64,000 bases of DNA, from NCBI GenBank assembly GCA_041737835.1, contig JBGSQY010000050.1. One strand, 5' to 3'. Each line of letters starts with the position of its first letter. Positions within the stretch are counted from its first letter, which is position 1. Both the position numbers and the translations under genes were made by a program. Shown here in pieces: positions 24,708 through 33,943 of this stretch. Below the pieces are notes generated by a model, which saw nothing but the letters and a program-made list of their open reading frames with translations, made no database searches and was not told the DNA's origin. Origin of the DNA: Bythopirellula sp041737835 (GTDB taxonomy: Bacteria > Planctomycetota > Planctomycetia > Pirellulales > Lacipirellulaceae).

Positions 24708-26987
24708 TTAGACCATTCCCCAGCGTTTTCGTAGATACCACTCGCCGCTCAAGCAACCTACGAGCGTCAGCAGCATCGGCCAGCTGTCCCAGAGGCTATG
24801 TTCGGTCGCGATTTCTTCCTCGAACTCTTCCGTGCGGTCTTTGAGTTTTTCGAGCAGATCAGGCAATTCCTCGGGCGCGAGTCCCGCTCCTCCGGCGTCG
24901 GCGGTGAGATTGGCCAACGATGCCATGAATGTGGGTTCGGCAGCAGGTTGGTCGAGCTCCATATCGCGGTCGGGAACCGTGAAGCGTGCTTCCGCCGCGC
25001 CGAGCACACCCGCTGAACCTGTGGCGGTGACATTGATTTGATAATCGCCGGGGATGGTGCTTTCTTCAAAGCTGCCGACGAAATCTTGCCCGCGCCGCGA
25101 AACATTGACCGTCGCGGTCGTGCCGTCGGGTTTATTAACTTCGACCTGAAATTTGGCATCGGCAATTGGTTCGCGGTTCTTATCCAAGGCCCCCACGGCG
25201 AATTCCACGCGGCTGCCGCGCTGGTAACGGCGTTGATCGAGTTGCACAAAGACGGATTCGCCGCTCGTGTCATCTTTCCGCGACAGCCACAACACGAGTT
25301 GCCGCCAGAAGCGTTTTTGCAATTCGCCAAAGCCTTCCATCTGCCACCGCCACGTGGTGTCGAAGGCCACCGCCGCGGTGCGACCTTCGCCCCACGTTCC
25401 GACGACAATCATCGGCGAGCGCTGCGGATCATCGGCCTCGGCAATGATCGCCGAGTTGGGTTTGATGGCCAAGCGATCAAATTTGTTAGCACCGTCGAGT
25501 GCGGGTAGCTTATTCCAATCGAGCTTGAGCGCGCTTTCTTCATCGAGTTGGAAGATCGGATGCAACCGATTGCCCGCGGTAAGTGGAATCATCCGCACGG
25601 GACCAGGCAAATGCATATCTTGTCGCGGCGGTTCGCCAAAGTTCTGCCGTTCGGCGGGGCCCATAATGATGGGCAGCACATCGTCCATCGGCGTGTTGCG
25701 AAAGCCCCCGGGCCCGAAACTATGAAAGCCCCCGACCATGGCCAGCCCCGCGCCGTGACCAACTTGATCGGCCATCATCTGCCAGGTGTCAGGGCTTAAG
25801 CCCATGTAATCGACGTTGCCGATGAGAAAGACGTCGTATTTGCCGTCTTGCAGTTGGTCGCGCAAGTCGAGTTGTTGCCGGCGATAGTTGATCTGTTCGT
25901 AACGGACATGCTGATCGGGATACGATTGAAGTGCCGCGCGGACAAACCGGGGTTCGATGCCCGGCCCACCACCCAGTCGCTGGGTCCCCGCAAGATAGAG
26001 GATATTGATGCCCCCCTTCATGACCGTGACGAACGTGCTTTGCGAATTGTTGGTCGTGGCGAGCTCACCGTCGGGGGGCTCGACCGCTACCGAGACTTTG
26101 AATTCCCCGGCCTTTTGCGGCGTGTAGCTCAGCGTAAGCGGGTATTGCCGCTGCCCGGCCGTGATGCGCACTTGTCGTGTATCGACGGCTTCCATTTCGC
26201 CGTCAGCATTTTCCCACAGGAGCTGCACTTTGACCGTTTGGTTACTAAATCCGTCTGCCGACAGCATGGCCTGCACCGTGGCGGGTGTTTCGGCGAAGAG
26301 TACATTGTTCACGAGCAAGTCGTCCACGCGCACGTCGGATTGTAATCCCAACGAAGGCTTGCCGTAGGTGAACGTGTAGAGCGGAATGCGATCAGTGGCC
26401 AACCGTTCGACAGGAATCTGCGGAGGTTCATCCCGAGGCGCGAACGCGCGTTGGGCGCCGTCGCTCATCAAGAGTACGGCGACGATCCGCTGTTGCGATT
26501 CGCCTTCCAACACATCGTCGAGCGCCGCACCAACGGCGGTCTGCGCACCGTCGGCATTTTCAGGCAGCTCAAACTCGCCGTCGTCGAATTTGACTTCGCT
26601 TGTTTTTTCATCGAAGTGATAAAGCTTCACATCCCAAGCTTCAGACAGCTCCGTGAATTGGTCCGATGCCGCGGCGAGTGAGTTTTTCAGTGCCTGCCAG
26701 CGCGACGTATCGCCGATGGCATCATTTATCGTCATGCTGCGAGAACTGTCGGCCAAGATCAACAGCGAGCCCGGCAATTTGTTGGTGTCGGTCGTGACCA
26801 AGGTTGGCCGGAGCATGACGAGAAACAACAGGAATGCCGTCGCGGCGCGCAAGGTGAGCAGAATTGTTCGCTGCTTGGGGGTCAGTTTTCTGCCGCGCGG
26901 CCCGACCGTGAGCACTCCGATCAAGAGCGCAGCGATGCACGCCATGAACCACCAGCCACCGACGGGATCGATCGACCAACTTGTCAT
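24708..26987 (-). CDS. Large membrane protein with VWA and glutamine-amidotransferase-like regions
   Basis: 759 residues. Two N-terminal transmembrane helices (WWFMACIAALLIGVLTVG; ATAFLLFLVMLRPTLV) are followed by a VWA-like domain with a D-x-S-x-S metal site (ILADSSRSM), then periplasmic beta-domains and a central region with GQ-type GATase-like features (ILYLAGTQRLGG, YDVFLIGNVDYMGL, GAGLAMVGGFHSFGPGG, VVGTWGEGRTAAVAFDTTWRW). A C-terminal transmembrane segment ends in WYLRKRW. It is the terminal gene of the MoxR/DUF58/BatA cluster and overlaps the BatA gene by 4 bp. Such proteins are thought to sense or assemble envelope complexes with a MoxR chaperone; the specific role is unknown. Confidence 0.85.
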   Translation of the reverse strand: MTSWSIDPVGGWWFMACIAALLIGVLTVGPRGRKLTPKQRTILLTLRAATAFLLFLVMLRPTLVTTDTNKLPGSLLILADSSRSMTINDAIGDTSRWQALKNSLAAASDQFTELSEAWDVKLYHFDEKTSEVKFDDGEFELPENADGAQTAVGAALDDVLEGESQQRIVAVLLMSDGAQRAFAPRDEPPQIPVERLATDRIPLYTFTYGKPSLGLQSDVRVDDLLVNNVLFAETPATVQAMLSADGFSNQTVKVQLLWENADGEMEAVDTRQVRITAGQRQYPLTLSYTPQKAGEFKVSVAVEPPDGELATTNNSQSTFVTVMKGGINILYLAGTQRLGGGPGIEPRFVRAALQSYPDQHVRYEQINYRRQQLDLRDQLQDGKYDVFLIGNVDYMGLSPDTWQMMADQVGHGAGLAMVGGFHSFGPGGFRNTPMDDVLPIIMGPAERQNFGEPPRQDMHLPGPVRMIPLTAGNRLHPIFQLDEESALKLDWNKLPALDGANKFDRLAIKPNSAIIAEADDPQRSPMIVVGTWGEGRTAAVAFDTTWRWQMEGFGELQKRFWRQLVLWLSRKDDTSGESVFVQLDQRRYQRGSRVEFAVGALDKNREPIADAKFQVEVNKPDGTTATVNVSRRGQDFVGSFEESTIPGDYQINVTATGSAGVLGAAEARFTVPDRDMELDQPAAEPTFMASLANLTADAGGAGLAPEELPDLLEKLKDRTEEFEEEIATEHSLWDSWPMLLTLVGCLSGEWYLRKRWGMV

Positions 26988-29122
26988 GGCTGGCGCTCCT
27001 CACGGTAAAACCGATTGGAGAGCAAATACTCCGAACCCCACACGAGGGCTACGACCATGATCGCCCAGGAGAACAACTCACGACCGCGGCGGCCGATGTT
27101 CACGTATTGTTCCACGTCGGCAAGTGTATGAGCGAGTTCGACGCGTTGGGCGGGGAGCGCCGCCAGGATCGTTTGCGGATCGGCACGGACCAGATCACTC
27201 AGCTCAGCCTGCGCATTGATACTGAAACCTTCATCAAGCGCGCCGCTGGCTCCGCCCGCCGCGACACGATAGTTGCCGAGTTGCTCGGTCGTGCTGATGC
27301 GAATGGCATCTTCCCCCGGCGGCAAGGTTCTTCGCAACGCTTCGCCCGTCGGTTCCTTGAGCACAAAGTCGGTCACTTGTTGCCGCGGTGAGAGCGGCAA
27401 GCTGACCGTTTCACCGGCATTGAAATTCAGTTCGCCCCCTTGGTTCTGTGAGAGATAACCAACGATTTGATTGGCGAGCGCCACAAACACCCAGGGCGGG
27501 TCTTGCGTCGGCAAAGCATTCCACGAATCCCGTCCCAGCGGTGCGAGTGGGTCCGACACCGGTGTGGCAAACGTCATCACGCGACCACGACCGACGGAAC
27601 GCTCGACCAGCGCGGGGTCGTTGTTCGCGAAACGTGCGACGACATAAGCATCTCCAGACAGTTCGCCAAACGTCCAAAAACTCCACACCGGATAAATCTG
27701 CCAGGGAATTTCCTCGGCATAGTTCCGAAAGCCCACGAGCGCAGGGTGGTCAAACTGCTGGGGGCGAAACCAAGTTTCTTGACGCGAGCGGAGTTTCAAA
27801 GGTCCGGGCAACAGCTCTTGCGGCGGATCGGTGTTGAACGCGCTCGGTACGGCCCGATGTCCGAGAAAAATACCAACGCCACCCCCTTTGCGAGCAAACT
27901 CCGCGAGCTTGTTCCAAACTTCGTCGGTAAGTGGCGGCGGGTCCAACAAACACACGGATTCAAAATCGGTAAGATTCAATTTGGCTGCATCGGCAAATCG
28001 ACTCACCGTGCATTCAAAGCGTTGCGGTGCGTCGGGTCCCATCAGCGAAGGGCTCAGTGCTTCCTTAAGAAATAATGTGTCGGCCGCCGATTCGCCCAGT
28101 AGCAGCACTTTGGCTGCCGGGCGGACTTCAACCGTGAAGTAACGGCGATTGTCGAACTCCAAAGGATCGCTGAGCGCAATCTGCACGGCCCCTTGATGAA
28201 CGCCAAGCGGCAAATCGCCGAGCACGAACTCTGTTTGGCCCGTGCCGTCGGAACCGAGTTCCACGATCCGTTGCCCGCGCTTCACGAGTTTTCCGTTGGC
28301 ATCCTCAAGAAAGATTTCCACAAGCGGTTGTTCAGAATATCCCACGCTTTTCACGTCGACCGTCACGTTCAAGGGTTCGCCCGTGCGGAGCGAACTTGAC
28401 CGCATCTCGACCGGAGCAAGCGACATGTTGCGCGCATCGCCACTTCCCACGTCGACGACGTAAATCCGCACGTCGGGCGAATCAGTGAGCGCCTTGTTAA
28501 TCGCCGCGAGCGATTCCTCGTTGAACGACTCGATGCTCAAGTCGCTGAAGACAAACACTTCCTGCCGACGATCTTCCTGCTCGGCCACTAGATCGACCGC
28601 ATTGCGCACAGCTTCGGCGAGCGCGCGGGGGTGTGTTTCGGGCCGCAACCCACGAATTCTTGTTTCGGCCGTGTTCTTGTCCGCAGCAAAATTGCTCGTC
28701 GAACGGCTTAAGTCGATCACCGCGATTTCGGTGTCGTCAGGCAACTTATCGACCAGCGTTTCCGCCATCGTCGTGGCTTTCGTTAGCCGGCTTTCATTCC
28801 GTTCGACATACTCCATGCGGAGCGAATTATCGAACACCAGCGCAACGGCCAGCGGGGCGCCTTCTTTGCCACGCAACCCCGTGCCACGCAGCGTGGGGCG
28901 GGCCAGCGCGAACGCGATGCCGGCAATCAACAAACAGCGCATCGCCAACAGCAGCAGATGACGCAGATTCAGCCGACGGCGGTTGGCATCGCGACGTTGC
29001 TTGACGAACCGCAACGCCGGAAAGAGGAATTGCTGCGGCTGCCGGCGCATCACCAGATGCAGAATAATCGGTACGGCGATCAAACCGATTCCGGCCAGCA
29101 ATAGAGGGGTTAAAAATCCCAC
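26984..29122 (-). CDS. BatA/VWA membrane protein
   Basis: 712 residues. The N-terminus is a BatA domain (FLTPLLLAGIGLIAVPIILHLVMRR; QFLFPALRFVKQ) with a second helix (LLLLAMRCLLIAGIAFALARP), followed by a VWA domain with the D-x-S-x metal site (ALVFDNSLRMEY). A long periplasmic beta-rich part has a GATase-like segment (GGVGIFLGHRAVPSAF) and the protein ends in a transmembrane helix (LFSWAIMVVALVWGSEYLL). BatA proteins work with MoxR ATPases and DUF58 proteins on envelope integrity. It follows DUF58 by 3 bp and overlaps the next gene by 4 bp, so it is co-transcribed. Confidence 0.9.
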   Translation of the reverse strand: MGFLTPLLLAGIGLIAVPIILHLVMRRQPQQFLFPALRFVKQRRDANRRRLNLRHLLLLAMRCLLIAGIAFALARPTLRGTGLRGKEGAPLAVALVFDNSLRMEYVERNESRLTKATTMAETLVDKLPDDTEIAVIDLSRSTSNFAADKNTAETRIRGLRPETHPRALAEAVRNAVDLVAEQEDRRQEVFVFSDLSIESFNEESLAAINKALTDSPDVRIYVVDVGSGDARNMSLAPVEMRSSSLRTGEPLNVTVDVKSVGYSEQPLVEIFLEDANGKLVKRGQRIVELGSDGTGQTEFVLGDLPLGVHQGAVQIALSDPLEFDNRRYFTVEVRPAAKVLLLGESAADTLFLKEALSPSLMGPDAPQRFECTVSRFADAAKLNLTDFESVCLLDPPPLTDEVWNKLAEFARKGGGVGIFLGHRAVPSAFNTDPPQELLPGPLKLRSRQETWFRPQQFDHPALVGFRNYAEEIPWQIYPVWSFWTFGELSGDAYVVARFANNDPALVERSVGRGRVMTFATPVSDPLAPLGRDSWNALPTQDPPWVFVALANQIVGYLSQNQGGELNFNAGETVSLPLSPRQQVTDFVLKEPTGEALRRTLPPGEDAIRISTTEQLGNYRVAAGGASGALDEGFSINAQAELSDLVRADPQTILAALPAQRVELAHTLADVEQYVNIGRRGRELFSWAIMVVALVWGSEYLLSNRFYREERQP

Positions 29123-29125
29123 GAC

Positions 29126-30022
29126 TTATCCCATGTTCTTGCGATTGATGAGATACTCGGTGAGTGCCCTGTCAAACGGCATGCTTGTGTCGAGCGGCAC
29201 ATAGTCGATACCGCTCTTGCGGCATTCGCGTTCGTAGTAGGATCGAAACTCGCGGATCTCGTCGAGATAATCTGCGCGATAAGCATCGGCATCGACTTCA
29301 ATCGTTTCGTTCGACTCGGGATCACGCAGTTCCACGAGGCCTTCAAACGGGAAAGCGACTTCAGCCTGATCCAAGATATGAAACAGAATGACGTCGTGCC
29401 CGCCATGGCGCAGGCGGCGTAACGCGGCAATCACCGGTTCAGGGTCCACGAGCAAATCGCTGAACAGCATGATCAGGCTGCTGTGCTTGAGCATCGCGGC
29501 GAGTTGGATCAGGCTTTGCGCGACGTTCGTCTGATCGCGCGGCTCGAGATTGGCGAGCACCGACAGGATGTTACCGATCTGTTGACGCTTCGATTTCGGC
29601 GGCAGGCAATTGACGATTTTTTCGCCAAATGTCACCAGCCCGACGGGGTCGTTCTGGTGGATCATCAAATAACAGAGCGCTGCCGCCAGGCAAATGGAAT
29701 ACTCGAACTTGGTGAGTTCTTGTTCGTGGCTATAGGCCATCGACGCGCTCAAGTCCATCACCAGATAGCCAGTGAGATTCGTTTCGGCTTCGTACTTGCG
29801 GATATAGTATTTGTCGGTCTTTGCGTAGACGAGCCAATCGATGTCATCGGGGTTGTCGCCGTGAACATATTTGCGATGCTCGCTGAACTCCACGGAAAAA
29901 CCGTGAAAGGGGCTGGCATGCATCCCCTGGAAGAAGCCTTTGATAATAAACTGAGCGCGTAGGTCGAGCCGAGCAATATGCCGAATGACTTCGGGTTTCA
30001 GATATTTTTCAACTGTCGACAT
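29126..30022 (-). CDS. DUF58 domain protein
   Basis: 298 residues from ATG at 30022 (MSTVEKYLKPEVIRHIARL); the frame extends 17 codons further, but those lie in a TAGCCGG repeat. It has the DUF58 core: LRAQFIIKGFFQGMHASPFHGFSVEFSEHRKYVHGDNPDDIDWLVYAKTDKYYIRKYEAETN, with the D-x-R/D-x-I-D-W motif, followed by a VWA-like fold with D-x-S-x-S (VMDLSASM). These proteins are partners of MoxR ATPases and bind their products. It lies between moxR and the BatA gene in a compact same-strand cluster, so a shared envelope role is likely. Confidence 0.92.
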   Translation of the reverse strand: MSTVEKYLKPEVIRHIARLDLRAQFIIKGFFQGMHASPFHGFSVEFSEHRKYVHGDNPDDIDWLVYAKTDKYYIRKYEAETNLTGYLVMDLSASMAYSHEQELTKFEYSICLAAALCYLMIHQNDPVGLVTFGEKIVNCLPPKSKRQQIGNILSVLANLEPRDQTNVAQSLIQLAAMLKHSSLIMLFSDLLVDPEPVIAALRRLRHGGHDVILFHILDQAEVAFPFEGLVELRDPESNETIEVDADAYRADYLDEIREFRSYYERECRKSGIDYVPLDTSMPFDRALTEYLINRKNMG

Positions 30023-30031
30023 CGAGTTCCT

Positions 30032-30107
30032 GTTAGCCGGCAGCGTCCCGTTGCCGAGTAAAGCATGAAACATTCATTCCCACGGCAGCGGGACGCTGCC
30101 GGCTAAC
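30032..30107. repeat. TAGCCGG palindromic repeat between moxR and DUF58
   Basis: Inverted pair GTTAGCCGGCAGCGTCCCG...CGGGACGCTGCCGGCTAAC, the same unit as at 6471-6544. It interrupts the moxR-DUF58 operon and overlaps the last codons of moxR (stop at 30103-30105). It could form an internal hairpin that changes the expression ratio. Confidence 0.85.
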
Positions 30108-31116
30108 TTGCTGCGTACTTCGGCTGCTCGGGCACGGGGATTTCTTTCACCAGTCGGGCGATCACGTTTTCAGTTGTCATCCCTTCGGCTTGGGCTTGAA
30201 AGTTTGTGCTGATGCGATGCCGCAATACGGGGACGGCCACCTTTTGGATGTCTTCAATCGCAACGGTGAAGCGACCGTCCATGGCGGCGAGCGCTTTGCC
30301 GCCGTGGATGAGGAATTGCCCCGCGCGGGGGCCAGCGCCCCAGTCGACCAGCTCGCGAATAAATTTGGGTGCCGATTCATCGCGCGGTCGAGTGGCCCGG
30401 ACGAGCGAAGCGGCATACTTAATAATCAGTTCGCTCACGGCGACCGAGGCGACGAGCTTTTGCAGATTGAGGATGGCCCGTGATGAGAGCACTTTGCCGA
30501 CTTCAGGTTTTTCATGCCGCGTGGTCGAGGCAAGAATCCGCTGCTCTTCGTCCAAGCTGGGATAATCGACCTTGATGTTGAACATAAAGCGGTCGAGCTG
30601 TGCTTCGGGAAGCGGATAGGTTCCTTCTTGCTCGATCGGGTTTTGCGTGGCGATGGTGAAAAACGGATCGGGCAAGGAATAAGTCGTTTGACCGATCGTC
30701 ACTTCCCGTTCCTGCATCGCTTGCAAGAGCGCGGCTTGGGTTTTGGGGGGTGTCCGATTGATTTCGTCAGCGAGCAAGATATTCGTGAACACCGGTCCTT
30801 CGACGAAGCGGAAGCTGCGTCGGCCATGTTCGTCTTCTTCCAACACGTTCGTGCCCGTGATGTCCGAGGGCATGAGGTCGGGCGTGAATTGGATGCGTTT
30901 GAAATTGAGGTCAAGAATCTGCGCCAGCGTGCTAACCATCAAAGTCTTCGCCAGCCCCGGCACGCCTTCGAGCAAACAGTGGCCCCGCGTGAAAATGGCG
31001 GCAAAGATTTGTTCGATGACTTCGTCCTGACCGACGATGACCTTTTGCAGCTCTTGCTGCATGACCAACCGATGTTGACGAAAGTCCTTGAGAATGTCGC
31101 CTAAGTTACGTGACAC
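30103..31116 (-). CDS. moxR: MoxR family AAA ATPase
   Basis: 337 residues from GTG at 31116 (VSRNLGDILKDFRQHRL), with GAGGAG 9 bp upstream. The much longer frame to 31695 would run through the promoter of the divergent gene and has no family homology. Walker A is GVPGLAKT (51-58), Walker B ILLADEINR, sensor 1 ATQNPIE and arginine finger region EAQLDRFMF, as in MoxR. MoxR acts as a chaperone-like ATPase on VWA and DUF58 partners, which are exactly the downstream genes. Expression probably starts in the 156-bp gap shared with the DUF4159 gene. Confidence 0.93.
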   Translation of the reverse strand: MSRNLGDILKDFRQHRLVMQQELQKVIVGQDEVIEQIFAAIFTRGHCLLEGVPGLAKTLMVSTLAQILDLNFKRIQFTPDLMPSDITGTNVLEEDEHGRRSFRFVEGPVFTNILLADEINRTPPKTQAALLQAMQEREVTIGQTTYSLPDPFFTIATQNPIEQEGTYPLPEAQLDRFMFNIKVDYPSLDEEQRILASTTRHEKPEVGKVLSSRAILNLQKLVASVAVSELIIKYAASLVRATRPRDESAPKFIRELVDWGAGPRAGQFLIHGGKALAAMDGRFTVAIEDIQKVAVPVLRHRISTNFQAQAEGMTTENVIARLVKEIPVPEQPKYAAS

Positions 31117-31272
31117 TGAGATTGGCTCCTCGACTGATGAAAGTTCCAGCGTGAATTTTATAGGTCCGCCACGGGACCGACAATGCAAGTGAGGCGTGCA
31201 TTGTTTTCCCAGTCGTCGCAGCTTACGATTAATCACGGTTTTCTGATTTAGACTGCGTGAATCGGTGTAGGC

Positions 31273-33630
31273 ATGAAGCGCCATCGACGAATTTCGATTA
31301 TTTTCTGTTTGCTTATCTGGCAAGCCGCGGTGCCCTATTTGCTTCATGCCCAACTGCTTCCCGGGGCCGCCGCGGAGCCGATCACAGCCGATCAGGTTCG
31401 CGAGTCGATCGACGGTGGCGTGAAATATCTGCTCGAGCAGCAGAATCCCAATGGCACTTGGAACGATCTGGCGCCCTATCCTGGGGGCGTGACAGCGCTT
31501 TGCACGCTCGCACTCTTGAACTCGGGAGTCGAGCCGGGGCATCCCCAAATTCAAAAGGCCCTCAGATATTTGCGCGACATCGAGCCGAGCAAGACCTATA
31601 GTGTGTCGCTGCAAACGATGGTCTTTTGCGCCGCCGAGCCCGAGCGCGATCAAGTGCTCATCCAGCGGAATGTCAATTGGCTCGAAGCGACCCAAGTCCC
31701 CAACGGTGCGTGGTCATATCCTTCCGGGGATGGCGACAACAGCAACGCGCAGTTTGCCGTGTTGGCTCTCCACGAAGCAGAACGCGTCGGGGCGCAAGTT
31801 CGCCTCGATACCTGGCAGAAGGCCGCTGATTATTGGGCGAAGTGCCAGAACCCCGATGGGGCCTGGGGCTATCGCATGGATTTCAACGAAGGCCTCGGTA
31901 GTATGACCTGCGCGGGCATAGGCGCCACCGTCATTTGCAACGAGCGCGTCCGCGCGGCCGATGCGAAAGTTGAAAACGGCTTCGTGCAATGTTGTGAGCC
32001 CTCGGAAGAAAATGATTCCATCGAGAACGCCATCAACTGGCTCGCGCGGAATTTTTCGGTGCGACGCAATCCCGGTCGTCGTGGCGGGGGACAGGTGTGG
32101 CACTATTATTATTTGTATGGACTGGAGCGCGTCGGTCGACTTACCGCGCGGCGCTTTATTGGCGATCACGATTGGTATCGCGAAGGGGCCGAATTTCTCG
32201 TTCGCCAACAAGACCCATTCAGCCATCGTTGGCAAGGACAGAATACAGCGGAGGATAGCCCGCACATTGCCACGTCGATGGCGCTGTTGTTTCTTTCCAA
32301 AGGTCGCCGCCCCGTGTTGATTGCCAAGCTTGAGCATGGCCCCGACATGGATTGGAACAATCACGAAAACGATTTGGCCAATCTCACCGCGCGGATCGAA
32401 AAACTGTGGAACATGGCCCTCACCTGGCAAGTGATGGACCTGCAATCGGCCACTGTCGACGATTTATTGCAGTCTCCCGTGCTGTTTCTCACGGGGAGCA
32501 AACCGCCGGAACTTGATGGCACCGAAACCAAGATGCGCGATTATTTAGATCGCGGTGGTTTTTTGTTTGCCGAGGCGTGTTGCTTGGACGGCAGTGGCTT
32601 CGAGCAAGGTTTTCGCGAATACATGGCCAAGGTCTTCCCCGAGGAGGAATATCGGCTCCGCCGCGCGGGGCCTGAGCATCCCATTTGGCGCGTAGAAGAA
32701 TTGGTTCGCCCCGAATCGCCGTACATCGGCCGCATTTGGACAGTGGAATACGGTTGCCGCACGAGCGTGGTGTTCTCGGAAGTCGACCTTTCCTGCTATT
32801 GGGAGTTAACAGGCCGCGGCAGCCGCCCCACGTTTCCCGATGCGATTGAGAATCGCCTAGCCGATGCGAATGCAATCGGCGTGAATGTTATGGCGTATGC
32901 CACCAATCGCGAACCCAAGGGCAAGGAAGCGGCATTCGTCGACACGATTGATCCTGCGGAAATCTTGGCGGCGGGGAGTCGCGGCACGATTCAGATTGCC
33001 AAGTTGCAGCATGGGGGGGGCTGCAACGATGCACCGGGCGCTCTGGTAAATTTGCTGCGCACGGCGGCTCAGGGCGATCTCAAGTTGCAAATCAGTACTA
33101 ACGAATATCCGATCTCGGCCGACAACCCAAATCTGTCTCGCTACTTAATGGCCTTCATGCACGGCCGGCATAATTTCCGCTTCACGCCCAACGAGCAGCA
33201 AGCTTTGCGTGAGTATCTCACCAACGGCGGCACGTTGTTCGCCGACAGCATTTGCGCGAGCAAGGAATTTATTGTTGCTTTCGAGCGAGAAATTCAAGCG
33301 GTTCTGCCGGATGCAAAACTTGAGCGCATTCCGATCACCGATCCGATCTTCAGTAGCGCGGCCGGCGGGTTTGATATTCGCAAAGTGAAACGCCGCGACC
33401 CAGTTTCGCGCCAAGCGAACGAACCGCTCGAAGCGCGAACCCGTGAAGTCGAACCCGAACTCCTGGGCATGCAAATCGACGGCCGTTGGGTCGTGATCTT
33501 TTCACCTTACGACATCAGCTGCGCGCTCGAGCAACACGAAGCGATGGAATGCCGCGGCTACACCCGCGAAGACGCGGCTCGTATTAGTCTCAACGTGCTA
33601 CTGTACACGCTGAATCCCGACGCGGAGTGA
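31273..33630 (+). CDS. Secreted DUF4159 protein with an N-terminal toroid (prenyltransferase-like) repeat domain
   Basis: 785 residues with a signal peptide (ISIIFCLLIWQAAVPYLLHA). Residues about 35-330 hold alpha/alpha-toroid repeats with QNPNGTWND, QVPNGAWSYP, QNPDGAWGYRM and QQDPFSHRWQG. Each resembles the Q-x2-DG-x-W-G motif of terpenoid cyclase/protein prenyltransferase folds, but lacks D-x-D-D-T-A. Two DUF4159 units follow (one from LLQSPVLFLTGSKP with YLDRGGFLFAEACC; one from IAKLQHGGGCNDAP with YLTNGGTLFADSIC). DUF4159 is GATase-like. This gene is regularly next to MoxR/BatA clusters in planctomycetes. It is transcribed away from moxR with a shared 156-bp upstream region. Role unknown. 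Confidence 0.88.
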   Translation: MKRHRRISIIFCLLIWQAAVPYLLHAQLLPGAAAEPITADQVRESIDGGVKYLLEQQNPNGTWNDLAPYPGGVTALCTLALLNSGVEPGHPQIQKALRYLRDIEPSKTYSVSLQTMVFCAAEPERDQVLIQRNVNWLEATQVPNGAWSYPSGDGDNSNAQFAVLALHEAERVGAQVRLDTWQKAADYWAKCQNPDGAWGYRMDFNEGLGSMTCAGIGATVICNERVRAADAKVENGFVQCCEPSEENDSIENAINWLARNFSVRRNPGRRGGGQVWHYYYLYGLERVGRLTARRFIGDHDWYREGAEFLVRQQDPFSHRWQGQNTAEDSPHIATSMALLFLSKGRRPVLIAKLEHGPDMDWNNHENDLANLTARIEKLWNMALTWQVMDLQSATVDDLLQSPVLFLTGSKPPELDGTETKMRDYLDRGGFLFAEACCLDGSGFEQGFREYMAKVFPEEEYRLRRAGPEHPIWRVEELVRPESPYIGRIWTVEYGCRTSVVFSEVDLSCYWELTGRGSRPTFPDAIENRLADANAIGVNVMAYATNREPKGKEAAFVDTIDPAEILAAGSRGTIQIAKLQHGGGCNDAPGALVNLLRTAAQGDLKLQISTNEYPISADNPNLSRYLMAFMHGRHNFRFTPNEQQALREYLTNGGTLFADSICASKEFIVAFEREIQAVLPDAKLERIPITDPIFSSAAGGFDIRKVKRRDPVSRQANEPLEARTREVEPELLGMQIDGRWVVIFSPYDISCALEQHEAMECRGYTREDAARISLNVLLYTLNPDAE

Positions 33631-33667
33631 GAATTGCCATCTGTCTTTCGCGTGGTAGAATTGTGGT

Positions 33668-33901
33668 ATGATCCGCGCTTACGAAGAAATTGTTGACTTT
33701 ATTGCCGCCGGCACGACTTCCGATGCCGTTTCACGGTTTGAAGCTTCGGAAGCCACGAAAGAGCAAGTGGCAAATCTCGTCCATAAAGAGAAAACCGTAG
33801 GACTTACAGCGGACGAGGCTTCCGAACTTGATTACTTCTTAAAGATCGAACACCTGATGCGGCTGGCTAAGGCGCGCGCTTTGAGTCTTCGCGCGTTATG
33901 A
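33668..33901 (+). CDS. Small soluble protein, antitoxin-like
   Basis: 77 residues. Sequence: MIRAYEEIVDFIAAGTTSD, then VANLVHKEKTVGLTADEAS and HLMRLAKARALSLRAL. I recognise the type from small cyanobacterial and planctomycete proteins annotated as probable antitoxins or unknown, but no toxin gene follows. The region to 33944 is 42 bp and ends in the MMPL gene on the other strand. It starts 37 bp after the DUF4159 gene and may be co-transcribed with it. Orphan status is the odd point; the function is not established. Confidence 0.7.
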   Translation: MIRAYEEIVDFIAAGTTSDAVSRFEASEATKEQVANLVHKEKTVGLTADEASELDYFLKIEHLMRLAKARALSLRAL

Positions 33902-33943
33902 GCAATTCAAATCAATAATTGGTCTTCAATTTCTAAATAGCGT

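Noticed and set aside
31117..31695. N-terminal extension of the MoxR frame
   Set aside because: The added 193 residues have no MoxR homology, overlap the divergent DUF4159 gene and lack an RBS, while GTG at 31116 has GAGGAG in the right place.
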